Below, piece by piece: positions 1 to 6,618 of a stretch of DNA of 12,939 bases. The first letter of the stretch is position 1. Each line of letters starts with the position of its first letter. This DNA comes from an uncultured Streptococcus sp. GTDB lineage: Bacteria; Bacillota; Bacilli; Lactobacillales; Streptococcaceae. A program made the translations under genes and the position numbers. Location: the NCBI RefSeq assembly GCF_943912555.1, contig NZ_CALTUR010000044.1, forward strand, positions 1 to 12,939, read 5' to 3'. The notes beneath the pieces are model-generated. The model had not been told where the DNA came from. It worked only from the letters and a program-made list of their open reading frames with translations, and ran no database searches.

Positions 1-252
1 AATCCAACTAAACCAGTTGTACCAGTTAAGGCAGTTAATCCAGCTAAACCAGTTGTAACGATTAAACCAGTTAATCCAGCTAAACCAGTTGTAACGATTA
101 AACCATCTAATCCAACTAAACCAGTTGCAACGATTAATCCAGTTAATTCAGCTAAACCAGTTGTAACAATTAATCCAGTTAATCCAACTAAACCAGTTGT
201 ACCAGTTAAGGCAGTTAATCCAGCTAAACCAGTTGCATCGATTAAGGCAGTT
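1..252 (+). repeat. Seven tandem 36-bp coding repeats with a 180-bp higher-order period
   Basis: The 36-bp units begin at 1, 37, 73, 109, 145, 181 and 217 and each encodes 12 residues (NPTKPVVPVKAV, NPAKPVVTIKPV and variants). Unit 6 (181-216) is base-for-base identical to unit 1, and the identity runs on 19 bases into the next unit (1-55 equals 181-235). Intermediate units differ by a few bases. This indicates past duplication of a five-unit block. The array is at the window edge, so the copy number is a minimum. Confidence 0.9.
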
Positions 253-543
253 TCTCAAGTGCAACCTGTTAAATTAGTAAGTCACAATAGACAAGTCTCA
301 ACTATTAAGCCTTCAATTAGCAATGATAAAATTGAGAAAACTCCATCAATTATAGAAGCTAATCATGAGAATAAAACACTAGCTGGAAGTGGTCAACAAG
401 TGCTTTTAGCTACAGTCAACAAAGAAGGAAAACAATTACCAGCTACTGGTGAGAATAACATGATTTCTATTATTCTAAGTATTTCTGGAATTTCTCTCTT
501 ATTATCAGTTATTGGACTTGCAGCTTTTTCAAAAAGTGAGTAG
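1..543 (+). CDS. LPXTG cell-wall-anchored surface protein, C-terminal part
   Basis: The reading frame is open from the first base, so the gene starts upstream of the window; 180 residues and a TAG stop are visible. Residues 1-84 are seven 12-residue repeats of the type NPxKPVVxIKPV, followed by a degenerate eighth. A Ser/Asn/Lys-rich stretch follows, then the sortase signal LPATG at residues 146-150 (436-450), a hydrophobic segment at about 155-176 and a short tail ending SKSE. Sortase A would cut between Thr and Gly and link the protein to peptidoglycan. Pro/Lys-rich repeats just before the anchor are typical of wall-spanning stalks of streptococcal adhesins. The functional N-terminal domain is outside the window, so the ligand or enzyme activity is unknown. 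No terminator is visible before the glyQ promoter about 30 bp downstream. Confidence 0.9.
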   Translation, partial: NPTKPVVPVKAVNPAKPVVTIKPVNPAKPVVTIKPSNPTKPVATINPVNSAKPVVTINPVNPTKPVVPVKAVNPAKPVASIKAVSQVQPVKLVSHNRQVSTIKPSISNDKIEKTPSIIEANHENKTLAGSGQQVLLATVNKEGKQLPATGENNMISIILSISGISLLLSVIGLAAFSKSE

Positions 544-574
544 AGAATACTATACATCTTTCAATAGTTTTTGA

Positions 575-603
575 TTTACAGTATGTTACAATTCTGATAT
601 AAT
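575..603 (+). promoter_or_regulatory. Promoter of the glyQ leader
   Basis: A -35 hexamer TTTACA (575-580; consensus TTGACA, one mismatch) is followed after exactly 17 bp by a perfect TATAAT (598-603). A TG one base upstream (595-596) makes an extended -10. Transcription should start near 610, just where the T-box stem I begins. It lies 31 bp after the stop of the surface-protein gene. Confidence 0.8.
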
Positions 604-609
604 AGTCAG

Positions 610-792
610 CAGGAAAGAAAGTCTTATAGCGTTCTTCAAGCGAGCTTGGGATAGTGGGAGCCAAGTAGGACAAAATAAAGTGCTGGCGCTTTCTGTAGTA
701 TTTTTAAAAACAATGAAGTAATAAATTAGGGTGGAACCGCGTTTCTGACGCCCCTAGTCGCAAGGCTTGGGTGTTGAAATTCGGTTTTTTTT
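610..792 (+). promoter_or_regulatory. Glycyl T-box riboswitch with transcription terminator, upstream of glyQ
   Basis: T-box leaders sense uncharged tRNA and allow read-through when aminoacylation is low. Stem I closes with GAAAG (613-617) and CTTTC (689-693). A GGC triplet at 685-687, followed by a purine, sits where the specifier codon belongs and matches tRNA-Gly. The distal hairpin CTTGG/CCAAG (645-649/661-665) encloses the GATAGTGGGAG-type apical loop. The conserved T-box AGGGTGGAACCGCG is at 728-741. The alternative terminator pairs AACCGCGTTTC with GAAATTCGGTT (from 735 and ending 786), with an inner ACGCCC/GGGTGT helix, and runs into T8 (785-792). It therefore sequesters the T-box bases, giving the usual antiterminator/terminator choice. 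No stem II is evident, as is common for glycine T-boxes. Confidence 0.93.
735..792 (+). terminator. T-box-controlled intrinsic terminator before glyQ
   Basis: The stem uses 735-745 with 776-786 plus an inner GC-rich helix and ends in eight T residues at 785-792. The 5' arm contains the AACCGCG of the T-box antiterminator, so the two folds exclude each other. Confidence 0.85.
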
Positions 793-957
793 GATTTTGA
801 ACCTGAGTCCTCTTTCAAGAAAATCAGTCTTTGATTTTATATCTAGTCCTACTGCTTTAGGTCTGTTTAAGCTAGAAGCAGTACTAACTCGTCTTGTCTA
901 GTAAGATTGACTAGGCAGACTCGTGTCGCAAGTAATTTATAGAAAAAGGAGAAAATA
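793..957 (+). other. 165-nt post-terminator leader with two hairpins
   Basis: After the T-box terminator, read-through RNA carries a further leader before glyQ. It holds TACTGCTT/AAGCAGTA (850-857/876-883) and a longer stem GTCTTGTCTAGT/ACTAGGCAGAC (891-902/910-920, one bulge and wobble). Neither has a T-run, so they are not terminators. No open reading frame of note is present. The ribosome binding site AAGGAG is at 946-951. Confidence 0.45.
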
Positions 958-1875
958 ATGTCTAAAAAATTGACTTTCCAGGAAATCATCCTTACTTTGC
1001 AACAATTTTGGAATGACCAAGGTTGTATGCTTATGCAGGCTTATGACAACGAAAAAGGTGCGGGAACAATGAGTCCTTACACTTTCCTTCGTGCTATCGG
1101 ACCTGAGCCATGGAATGCAGCGTATGTAGAGCCATCACGTCGTCCTGCTGACGGTCGTTACGGGGAAAACCCTAACCGTTTATACCAACACCATCAATTC
1201 CAAGTAGTCATGAAGCCTTCTCCCTCAAATATTCAAGAACTCTACCTTGAGTCTTTGGAAAAATTGGGAATCAATCCTTTGGAACACGATATTCGTTTCG
1301 TTGAGGACAACTGGGAAAACCCATCAACTGGTTCAGCTGGTCTTGGTTGGGAAGTTTGGCTTGATGGGATGGAAATTACTCAGTTCACTTACTTCCAACA
1401 AGTCGGTGGATTGGCAACTGGCCCTGTGACTGCAGAAGTAACATACGGTTTGGAGCGTTTGGCTTCTTACATCCAAGAAGTAGACTCTGTTTACGATATT
1501 GAGTGGGCTGATGGTGTAAAATACGGAGAAATCTTTATCCAACCTGAGTACGAGCATTCAAAATATTCATTTGAAATTTCGGATCAAGAAATGTTGCTGG
1601 AAAACTTTGATAAGTTTGAAAAAGAAGCTGGTCGAGCCTTGGAAGAAGGCTTAGTACACCCTGCCTATGACTATGTTCTCAAATGTTCACACACCTTTAA
1701 CCTGCTTGACGCGCGTGGTGCCGTATCTGTAACAGAGCGCGCAGGCTATATCGCTCGTATCCGTAACTTGGCCCGTATCGTAGCCAAAACCTTTGTCGCA
1801 GAACGCAAACGCCTAGGCTACCCACTTTTGGATGAAGCAACACGAGCTAAACTCTTAGCAGAAGACGCAGAATAG
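958..1875 (+). CDS. glyQ: Glycyl-tRNA synthetase alpha subunit
   Basis: This is the catalytic subunit of the bacterial alpha2beta2 glycyl-tRNA synthetase, which activates glycine with ATP and charges tRNA-Gly in the cytoplasm. At 305 residues it has the usual family length (about 300). The N-terminus carries the highly conserved family stretch [13 protein letters not shown] (residues 18-30), then [12 protein letters not shown] and the class II arginine-rich segment [17 protein letters not shown] (about 59-75). The start is supported by AAGGAG six bases upstream. It is the first gene after the glycine T-box, so expression should rise when tRNA-Gly is uncharged. glyS follows after an unusually long and structured 364-bp gap. 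The 60-residue + frame and 74-residue minus frame inside it are out-of-frame shadows. Confidence 0.98.
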   Translation: MSKKLTFQEIILTLQQFWNDQGCMLMQAYDNEKGAGTMSPYTFLRAIGPEPWNAAYVEPSRRPADGRYGENPNRLYQHHQFQVVMKPSPSNIQELYLESLEKLGINPLEHDIRFVEDNWENPSTGSAGLGWEVWLDGMEITQFTYFQQVGGLATGPVTAEVTYGLERLASYIQEVDSVYDIEWADGVKYGEIFIQPEYEHSKYSFEISDQEMLLENFDKFEKEAGRALEEGLVHPAYDYVLKCSHTFNLLDARGAVSVTERAGYIARIRNLARIVAKTFVAERKRLGYPLLDEATRAKLLAEDAE

Positions 1876-1889
1876 TGAGTAATACTGTG

Positions 1890-1923
1890 CTCTAAAATCG
1901 TTAGAGGCAAGTCGAAGACTTGC
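1890..1923 (+). repeat. Two back-to-back hairpins just after glyQ
   Basis: CTCTAA/TTAGAG (1890-1895/1901-1906, 5-nt loop) is followed without a gap by GCAAGTC-GAA-GACTTGC (1907-1923). There is no T-run, so they do not look like terminators. They could be RNA processing or stability elements in the glyQ-glyS transcript. Confidence 0.5.
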
Positions 1924-1929
1924 TAGAGG

Positions 1930-2206
1930 GATATGCACCGCCGTACTGTTATGTGGGGATTTTTGAAACCTTATACTCTTCGAAAATCTCTTCAAACCAC
2001 GTCAGCTTAACCTTGCCGTACTCAAGTACAGCCTACGGCTAGCTTCCTAGTTTGCTCTTTGATTTTCATTGAGTATTAGGTTCAAAAATCAGTCAACTAA
2101 ATCCACTTTGACGAGACTGTTGGAAATCTTGATCAATTTAGCATTAGATTTCCATACAGACTCACAAAGTTAGTTAGCGACGTCCCCAGTACCTAAGGTG
2201 CATATC
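1930..2206. repeat. Nested inverted repeat, three-way-junction-like, between glyQ and glyS
   Basis: The outermost arms GATATGCACC (1930-1939) and GGTGCATATC (2197-2206) are perfect complements 257 bp apart. Inside them pair GTACTG (1943-1948) with CAGTAC (2187-2192), and GGGA with TCCC (2183-2186). The left branch is GATTTTTGAAACCT (1958-1971) with AGGTTCAAAAATC (2078-2090), enclosing the BOX element. The right branch is CTGTTGGAAATC (2117-2128) with GATTTCCATACAG (2147-2159, one bulge), extended by ACTTTG (2105-2110) with CAAAGT (2165-2170). The pairings are compatible as one fold. I do not recognise the whole as a named family. It could be a structured RNA in the operon or a small non-autonomous mobile element that later received a BOX. 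Confidence 0.6.
1973..2076 (-). repeat. BOX element (boxA-boxC type, no boxB)
   Basis: Read on the minus strand, the segment starts ATACTCAATGAAAATCAAAG, continues with the boxA features (AGAGCAAACTAGGAAGCTAGCC) and ends with the boxC end TGGTTTGAAGAGATTTTCGA before AGAGTAT. Its terminal ATACTC/GAGTAT repeats are inverted. It is about 104 bp and lacks the central boxB. BOX elements are dispersed, probably non-autonomous, structured repeats found in hundreds of copies in S. pneumoniae and relatives. They are transcribed as part of nearby RNAs and can alter expression. Here it sits inside the loop of another hairpin in the glyQ-glyS gap. Confidence 0.88.
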
Positions 2207-2239
2207 AAAAAAGATTGAAGAAAATGTAAAGGAAAAAAC

Positions 2240-4276
2240 ATGACAAAAAACTTATTAGTAGAACTCGGTCTTGAAGAATTACCAGCCTATGTTGTTACAC
2301 CAAGTGAAAAACAACTAGGCGAAAAAATGGCAGCCTTCCTCAAGGAAAACCGTCTGTCTTTTGAATCCATTCAAACCTTCTCAACACCACGTCGTTTGGC
2401 TGTTCGTGTGACTGGTCTTGCAGATAAACAGGCTGATTTGACAGAAGATTTTAAGGGTCCGGCAAAGAAAATTGCCTTGGATAGTGATGGGAATTTCACC
2501 AAAGCAGCTCAGGGATTTGTCCGTGGAAAAGGCTTGACTGTTGAAGATATCGAATTCCGTGAAATCAAGGGTGAAGAATATGTCTATGTCACTAAGGAAG
2601 AAGTTGGTCAACCAGTTGAATCTATCATTCCTGGTGTTGTAGATGTTTTGAAGTCACTGACTTTCCCAGTCAGCATGCACTGGGCTGGTAATAGCTTTGA
2701 GTACATTCGTCCTGTTCACACTTTAACCGTTCTTTTAGATGAGCAAGAGTTTGATTTGGATTTCCTTGATATCAAGGGTGATCGTGTGAGCCGTGGCCAT
2801 CGTTTCTTGGGACAAGAAACAAAGATTCAGTCAGCTTTGAGCTATGAAGAAGATCTTCGTAAGCAGTTTGTAATCGCAGATCCACGTGAACGTGAGCAAA
2901 TGATTGTTGACCAAATCAAAGCAATAGAAGCTGAGCATGGTGTACGCATCGAAATTGATACTGACTTGCTTAATGAAGTCTTGAACTTGGTTGAATACCC
3001 AACTGCCTTTATGGGAAGTTTTGATGCCACATACCTTGAAGTTCCAGAAGAAGTCTTGGTGACTTCGATGAAGGAGCACCAACGTTACTTTGTTGTCCGT
3101 GATCAAGATGGTAAACTACTGCCAAACTTCATTTCTGTTCGTAACGGAAACGCAGAGCATTTGGAAAATGTCATCAAAGGAAATGAAAAAGTCTTGGTAG
3201 CCCGCTTGGAAGACGGAGAATTCTTCTGGCGTGAAGACCAAAAATTGGTGATTTCAAATCTTGTTGAAAAATTAAACAATGTCACTTTCCACGAGAAGAT
3301 TGGTTCCCTTCGTGAACACATGATTCGTACGGGTCAAATCGGTGTACTTTTAGCAGAAAAAGCAGGTTTATCAGCTGATGAAACAGCTGACCTTGCTCGT
3401 GCAGCAGCCATTTACAAGTTTGACTTGTTGACAGGTATGGTTGGTGAATTTGACGAGCTCCAAGGAATTATGGGGGAGAAATATGCCCTTCTTTCTGGTG
3501 AAACTCCAGCAGTGGCGGCTGCTATTCGTGAACACTACATGCCTACATCAGCCGAAGGAGAACTTCCAGAGAGCAAGGTTGGAGCCATTCTAGCTATTGC
3601 AGACAAATTGGATACGATTTTGAGTTTCTTCTCAGTAGGCTTGATTCCATCAGGTTCTAATGACCCTTATGCTCTTCGTCGCGCGACCCAAGGTGTGGTT
3701 CGTATCTTGGATGCCTTTGGTTGGCACATTGCTATGGATGAGCTGATTGATAGCCTTTATGCTTTGAAATTTGACAGCTTGACTTATGAAAATAAGGCAG
3801 AAGTTATGGACTTTATCAAGGCTCGTGTTGATAAGATGATGGGTTCTACTCCAAAAGATATCAAGGAAGCTATTCTTGCAGGATCAAACTTTGTTGTGGC
3901 GGATATGTTGGAAGTGGCAAGTGCTCTCGTAGAAGCAAGCAAGGAAGAAGACTTTAAACCATCTGTTGAATCACTTTCTCGTGCCTTTAACTTAGCTGAG
4001 AAGGCAGAAGGAGTTGCTACAGTTGATTCAGCTCTCTTTGAGAATGAAGAAGAGAAAGCCTTGGCAGAAGCAGTAGAACCACTCGTTTTGTCAGGGACTG
4101 CCAGTCAGCAATTGAAACAGCTCTTTGCTCTTAGCCCAGTCATTGATGCATTCTTTGAGAATACCATGGTTATGGCTGAAAATGAAGCAGTCCGTCAAAA
4201 TCGTTTGGCAATCTTGTCTCATTTAACTCAAAAAGCAGCTAAGCTTGCTCGTTTTAACCAAATTAACACTAAATAA
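2240..4276 (+). CDS. glyS: Glycyl-tRNA synthetase beta subunit
   Basis: This is the non-catalytic partner of GlyQ in the tetrameric glycyl-tRNA synthetase; it recognises and binds tRNA-Gly. It has 678 residues, near the usual 680-690. Recognisable family segments are [13 protein letters not shown] at the N-terminus, the TPRRLAVRV motif at about residue 49, the HD-like region around [13 protein letters not shown], the [11 protein letters not shown] motif at about 472-482 (start of the C-terminal part), and a C-terminal anticodon-binding-like helix region around [13 protein letters not shown]. The ribosome binding site AAAGGA (2228-2233) supports the ATG. It is co-oriented with glyQ and probably in the same T-box-controlled transcript, although the intervening 364 bp may contain processing or expression signals. 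No internal frameshift is seen. Confidence 0.98.
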   Translation: MTKNLLVELGLEELPAYVVTPSEKQLGEKMAAFLKENRLSFESIQTFSTPRRLAVRVTGLADKQADLTEDFKGPAKKIALDSDGNFTKAAQGFVRGKGLTVEDIEFREIKGEEYVYVTKEEVGQPVESIIPGVVDVLKSLTFPVSMHWAGNSFEYIRPVHTLTVLLDEQEFDLDFLDIKGDRVSRGHRFLGQETKIQSALSYEEDLRKQFVIADPREREQMIVDQIKAIEAEHGVRIEIDTDLLNEVLNLVEYPTAFMGSFDATYLEVPEEVLVTSMKEHQRYFVVRDQDGKLLPNFISVRNGNAEHLENVIKGNEKVLVARLEDGEFFWREDQKLVISNLVEKLNNVTFHEKIGSLREHMIRTGQIGVLLAEKAGLSADETADLARAAAIYKFDLLTGMVGEFDELQGIMGEKYALLSGETPAVAAAIREHYMPTSAEGELPESKVGAILAIADKLDTILSFFSVGLIPSGSNDPYALRRATQGVVRILDAFGWHIAMDELIDSLYALKFDSLTYENKAEVMDFIKARVDKMMGSTPKDIKEAILAGSNFVVADMLEVASALVEASKEEDFKPSVESLSRAFNLAEKAEGVATVDSALFENEEEKALAEAVEPLVLSGTASQQLKQLFALSPVIDAFFENTMVMAENEAVRQNRLAILSHLTQKAAKLARFNQINTK

Positions 4277-4317
4277 AATTTGATAAACGGACTTTATCTT
4301 ATCACAAAGGAGAAGAA

Positions 4318-4575
4318 ATGGATCCGAAAAAAATTGCTCGTATCAACGAGCTCGCTAAAAAGAAAAAAGCAGAAGGCTTGACACCAGAAGAAAAAGTGGA
4401 ACAAGCCAAACTACGTGAGGAGTACATCGAAGGTTATCGTCGCACTGTTCGTCATCACATCGAAGGTATCAAAATTGTGGACGAAGAAGGAAACGATGTT
4501 ACACCAGAGAAACTACGTCAGGCACAACGTGAAAAAGGTTTACATGGCCGTAGTCTCGATGATCCAAATTCATAA
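4318..4575 (+). CDS. DUF896 / UPF0291 small protein (YnzC-like)
   Basis: An 85-residue, highly charged cytoplasmic protein of the DUF896 family. The family opening of the type [20 protein letters not shown] is at residues 5-24, followed by [20 protein letters not shown] and a C-terminal REKGLHGRS. Members such as B. subtilis YnzC fold as a helical hairpin in the N-terminal half with a disordered end; the molecular role is unknown. B. subtilis ynzC lies in an SOS-related operon, but nothing here suggests that. AAAGGAGA (4306-4313) gives a strong start. It follows glyS by 41 bp with no terminator between, so it is likely the last gene of the glycine operon. Confidence 0.93.
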   Translation: MDPKKIARINELAKKKKAEGLTPEEKVEQAKLREEYIEGYRRTVRHHIEGIKIVDEEGNDVTPEKLRQAQREKGLHGRSLDDPNS

Positions 4576-4617
4576 TAAGTATTCTTTCTTTTAATAAAGA
4601 TAGATGAAATAATAATC

Positions 4618-4653
4618 AAAAGACTAGCAGACACAAACTGCTAGTCTTTTGTC
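4618..4653 (+). terminator. Intrinsic terminator of the glyQ-glyS-DUF896 operon
   Basis: A perfect 13-bp stem AAAAGACTAGCAG/CTGCTAGTCTTTT (4618-4630/4638-4650) with a 7-nt loop ends in TTTT. Its A-rich 5' arm means it could also work on the minus strand. Confidence 0.9.
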
Positions 4654-4655
4654 AC

Positions 4656-4680
4656 TAAAAAAGGAACCAAGATGGTTCCT
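4656..4680 (-). terminator. Intrinsic terminator of the apbE/FMN-reductase operon
   Basis: On the minus strand AGGAACC-ATCTT-GGTTCCT (4680 to 4662) is followed directly by a T run (complement of the A run at 4657-4662). It lies 11 bp past the TAA of the 414-residue reductase and faces the + strand terminator, closing two convergent operons. Confidence 0.85.
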
Positions 4681-4690
4681 AAAACTACTA

Positions 4691-5935
4691 TTAGTTGCTT
4701 GCACCAGATGTAGCGTCTGCACCACCACCGTGGCCTCCAGCATCACCTGCATCAGAAGCTCCAGATGTAGCATCTGCATCGCCGTGACCATGTCCGCCAG
4801 CAGATGCTGCAGCATTTCCACCAACTAGACGTTGACCAGTTGTTTCTAAGTACCAATCAAGCCATGGTTGGAAATTAAAGATAATTTCATTAATTCCAGC
4901 ATATGAGCCATCTGGATAGTACATTGCTTTATAGTTATGAGTATTAATTACACCTGCTGGTTGTCCCGGAACAATTGTACGAACATACTCTTGATCACCA
5001 TTACGTAATACGCCTACAACCCACTCAACGTTTTTCATTCTTGCAGGTGGTAGAGAAGCATGTACTGTTCCTAGTCGGCTACCTGCTTGAACTCGCACAC
5101 GTTTACCATACATTGTGTTTGGATCTTGGTGGGCGTTATTGTAGTACAAGAATTGGTTATTATCATCCGCATATGTCAACTCAAATGGCATTGCTTTCAA
5201 GAACATATCAATTTGGTTAACTGTCAAGATACCGTGGTCTAATTTAACGTAAGTATCTCCAGAAACAGCTCCAACAAGCTCAGCTGCTTTTTCTACCCAT
5301 TCAGGATCGTCAGGGTCAACTCCTTGAATGGTAGTTGCGATTGGATTTGTACAATATAAATCTTCTGGTGCGATTGGTTTTGGTTTTTTCAATTTTGAAA
5401 CGACTCCCACATATTTTACAAAGTTGTCTAAACATGTTTCAAGGAAATTAATAGTTCCTTCATTTGTGATATTCCCATTAACATCAAAGGCTTCTTTAGC
5501 TTTACCGAGAAGGAATTCATTTCCTGGAAGTGTGTAGGCATTGACACCTGGAGCGTCAAGAATCTTACGAAGGTGAACCTGGGCACGAGAAGTACCTTGG
5601 TCGTAGTAAGAAGCACCCACAATCATGACTGGTTTGTTTTCAAATGGATGAACTTCGTATGAAAGCCATTCAAGAACAGATTTTAGGGAAGCTGAGATTG
5701 TGTGGTTGTGCTCAGGAGTAGCAATGATAACACCATCAGCACGAGTAATTTTGTTATATAAATAACGTAATTGGAAACTTTCGTCCCATTTTTCGTCTTG
5801 GTTAAACATTGGAACTTCGTCAATTTCAAGAACTTCTAATTCAAATTTGAGTTTGAAGTGACGGCGGATGAATTCCAAGAGTTTACGGTTATATGATTGA
5901 TCGTAGTTTGATCCTACAAGTCCAACAAATTTCAT
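4691..5935 (-). CDS. FMN reductase-PAS-like fusion with C-terminal double flavinylation-motif tail
   Basis: A 414-residue protein with three parts. Residues 1-180 are a flavodoxin-fold NAD(P)H-dependent FMN reductase: phosphate-loop GSNYDQSYNRKL (8-19), DGVIIATPEHNHT (67-79) and GASYYDQGTSRAQ (107-119). Residues about 233-368 resemble the PAS-type domain of DUF438 proteins (LTVNQIDMFLKAMPFELTYAD, then YGKRV, LPP and a closing WLDWYLE). Residues 372-414 are a low-complexity Gly/Ala/His/Asp tail with two identical DATSGAS motifs at 388-394 (4754-4774) and 407-413 (4697-4717). DATSGAS fits the D-x-x-(S/T)-(S/G)-A-(T/S) consensus to which ApbE couples FMN by a phosphoester bond on the last Ser/Thr. 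The two copies use different synonymous codons (TCT versus AGC for the acceptor Ser), so the peptide appears conserved by selection. There is no signal peptide. It follows its paralogue by 18 bp, with AGGAGA as ribosome binding site. The covalent flavin is inferred; the PAS ligand is unknown. Confidence 0.9.
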   Translation of the reverse strand: MKFVGLVGSNYDQSYNRKLLEFIRRHFKLKFELEVLEIDEVPMFNQDEKWDESFQLRYLYNKITRADGVIIATPEHNHTISASLKSVLEWLSYEVHPFENKPVMIVGASYYDQGTSRAQVHLRKILDAPGVNAYTLPGNEFLLGKAKEAFDVNGNITNEGTINFLETCLDNFVKYVGVVSKLKKPKPIAPEDLYCTNPIATTIQGVDPDDPEWVEKAAELVGAVSGDTYVKLDHGILTVNQIDMFLKAMPFELTYADDNNQFLYYNNAHQDPNTMYGKRVRVQAGSRLGTVHASLPPARMKNVEWVVGVLRNGDQEYVRTIVPGQPAGVINTHNYKAMYYPDGSYAGINEIIFNFQPWLDWYLETTGQRLVGGNAAASAGGHGHGDADATSGASDAGDAGGHGGGADATSGASN

Positions 5936-5953
5936 TCTTTTTGGTCTCCTATC

Positions 5954-6559
5954 TTACAAATTTTCCCAGTCAAAGTCTTCAGCATCTTTGCGAAGTAATT
6001 CTTGTGCATTGCGCAATTTTTCTGTGATTTTTACAAAGATACGGAAGTCGTCAAAAGTAGCATCCAGTTTTTTAATAACATCAAGATCCACTAGGTCTCC
6101 ACTTGGGGTGAAGGCTTGAAGAGAATGTGAAAGCAAGAATTCATCTGGAAGGACACTTGCTTTAATTTCTGGAGCATTCAAGATTTGGCGAAGTTGTAAT
6201 TGAGCACGTGATGATCCAAGCGTACCATATGAAGCACCTGTAATCATGATTGGTTTATTCAAAAGTGGGTAGATACCATAAGATAACCAAGCAAGACCGC
6301 TCATCAAAACAGCTGGGATAGAGTGGTCATACTCAGGAGTACCGATAATAACGCCATCTGCCTCTTCAATTTTAGCAGCTATTTCTAGAATTTCAGCAGG
6401 TACGTTCTTGTCTGCTGGTTTGTTGAAGACAGGAATGTCTTTAATTTCAACAAGTTCAATTTCAGCTTTTTCAGCAAAGTGTTTTTGCATGTATTGAAGC
6501 AATTGACGGTTTGTAGAACGTTTTGAATTTGTTCCAACAATAGCAATAAGTTTTAACAT
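5954..6559 (-). CDS. NAD(P)H-dependent FMN reductase, flavodoxin fold, single domain
   Basis: A 201-residue cytoplasmic protein of the NADPH-dependent FMN reductase family, which moves electrons from NAD(P)H to FMN or small acceptors. The phosphate-binding loop GTNSKRSTNRQLL is at residues 9-21, the flavin-contact strand DGVIIGTPEYDHSIP at about 69-83 and GASYGTLGSSRAQLQLRQIL at about 109-128. It is clearly paralogous to residues 1-180 of the next gene but lacks both the PAS-like domain and the flavinylation tail, ending FDWENL. The start is supported by AAAGGAAA a few bases upstream. It lies between apbE (59 bp upstream) and the tailed reductase (18 bp downstream) in one operon, so it may pair with the larger protein as heterodimer or electron donor. 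That pairing is inference. Confidence 0.92.
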   Translation of the reverse strand: MLKLIAIVGTNSKRSTNRQLLQYMQKHFAEKAEIELVEIKDIPVFNKPADKNVPAEILEIAAKIEEADGVIIGTPEYDHSIPAVLMSGLAWLSYGIYPLLNKPIMITGASYGTLGSSRAQLQLRQILNAPEIKASVLPDEFLLSHSLQAFTPSGDLVDLDVIKKLDATFDDFRIFVKITEKLRNAQELLRKDAEDFDWENL

Positions 6560-6618
6560 GAGATTTCCTTTCTCTTTTTACATAATACGATTTTAAAACT
6601 CTACTGAAACATCTATTT

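Noticed and set aside
1..252. CRISPR-like spacing of the 36-bp repeats
   Set aside because: Repeats are directly tandem with no spacers, keep one reading frame and encode a protein ending in LPATG.
4624..4824. 66-codon minus-strand frame over the terminators and the reductase tail
   Set aside because: It is an out-of-frame reading of the repetitive tail and runs through both terminators.
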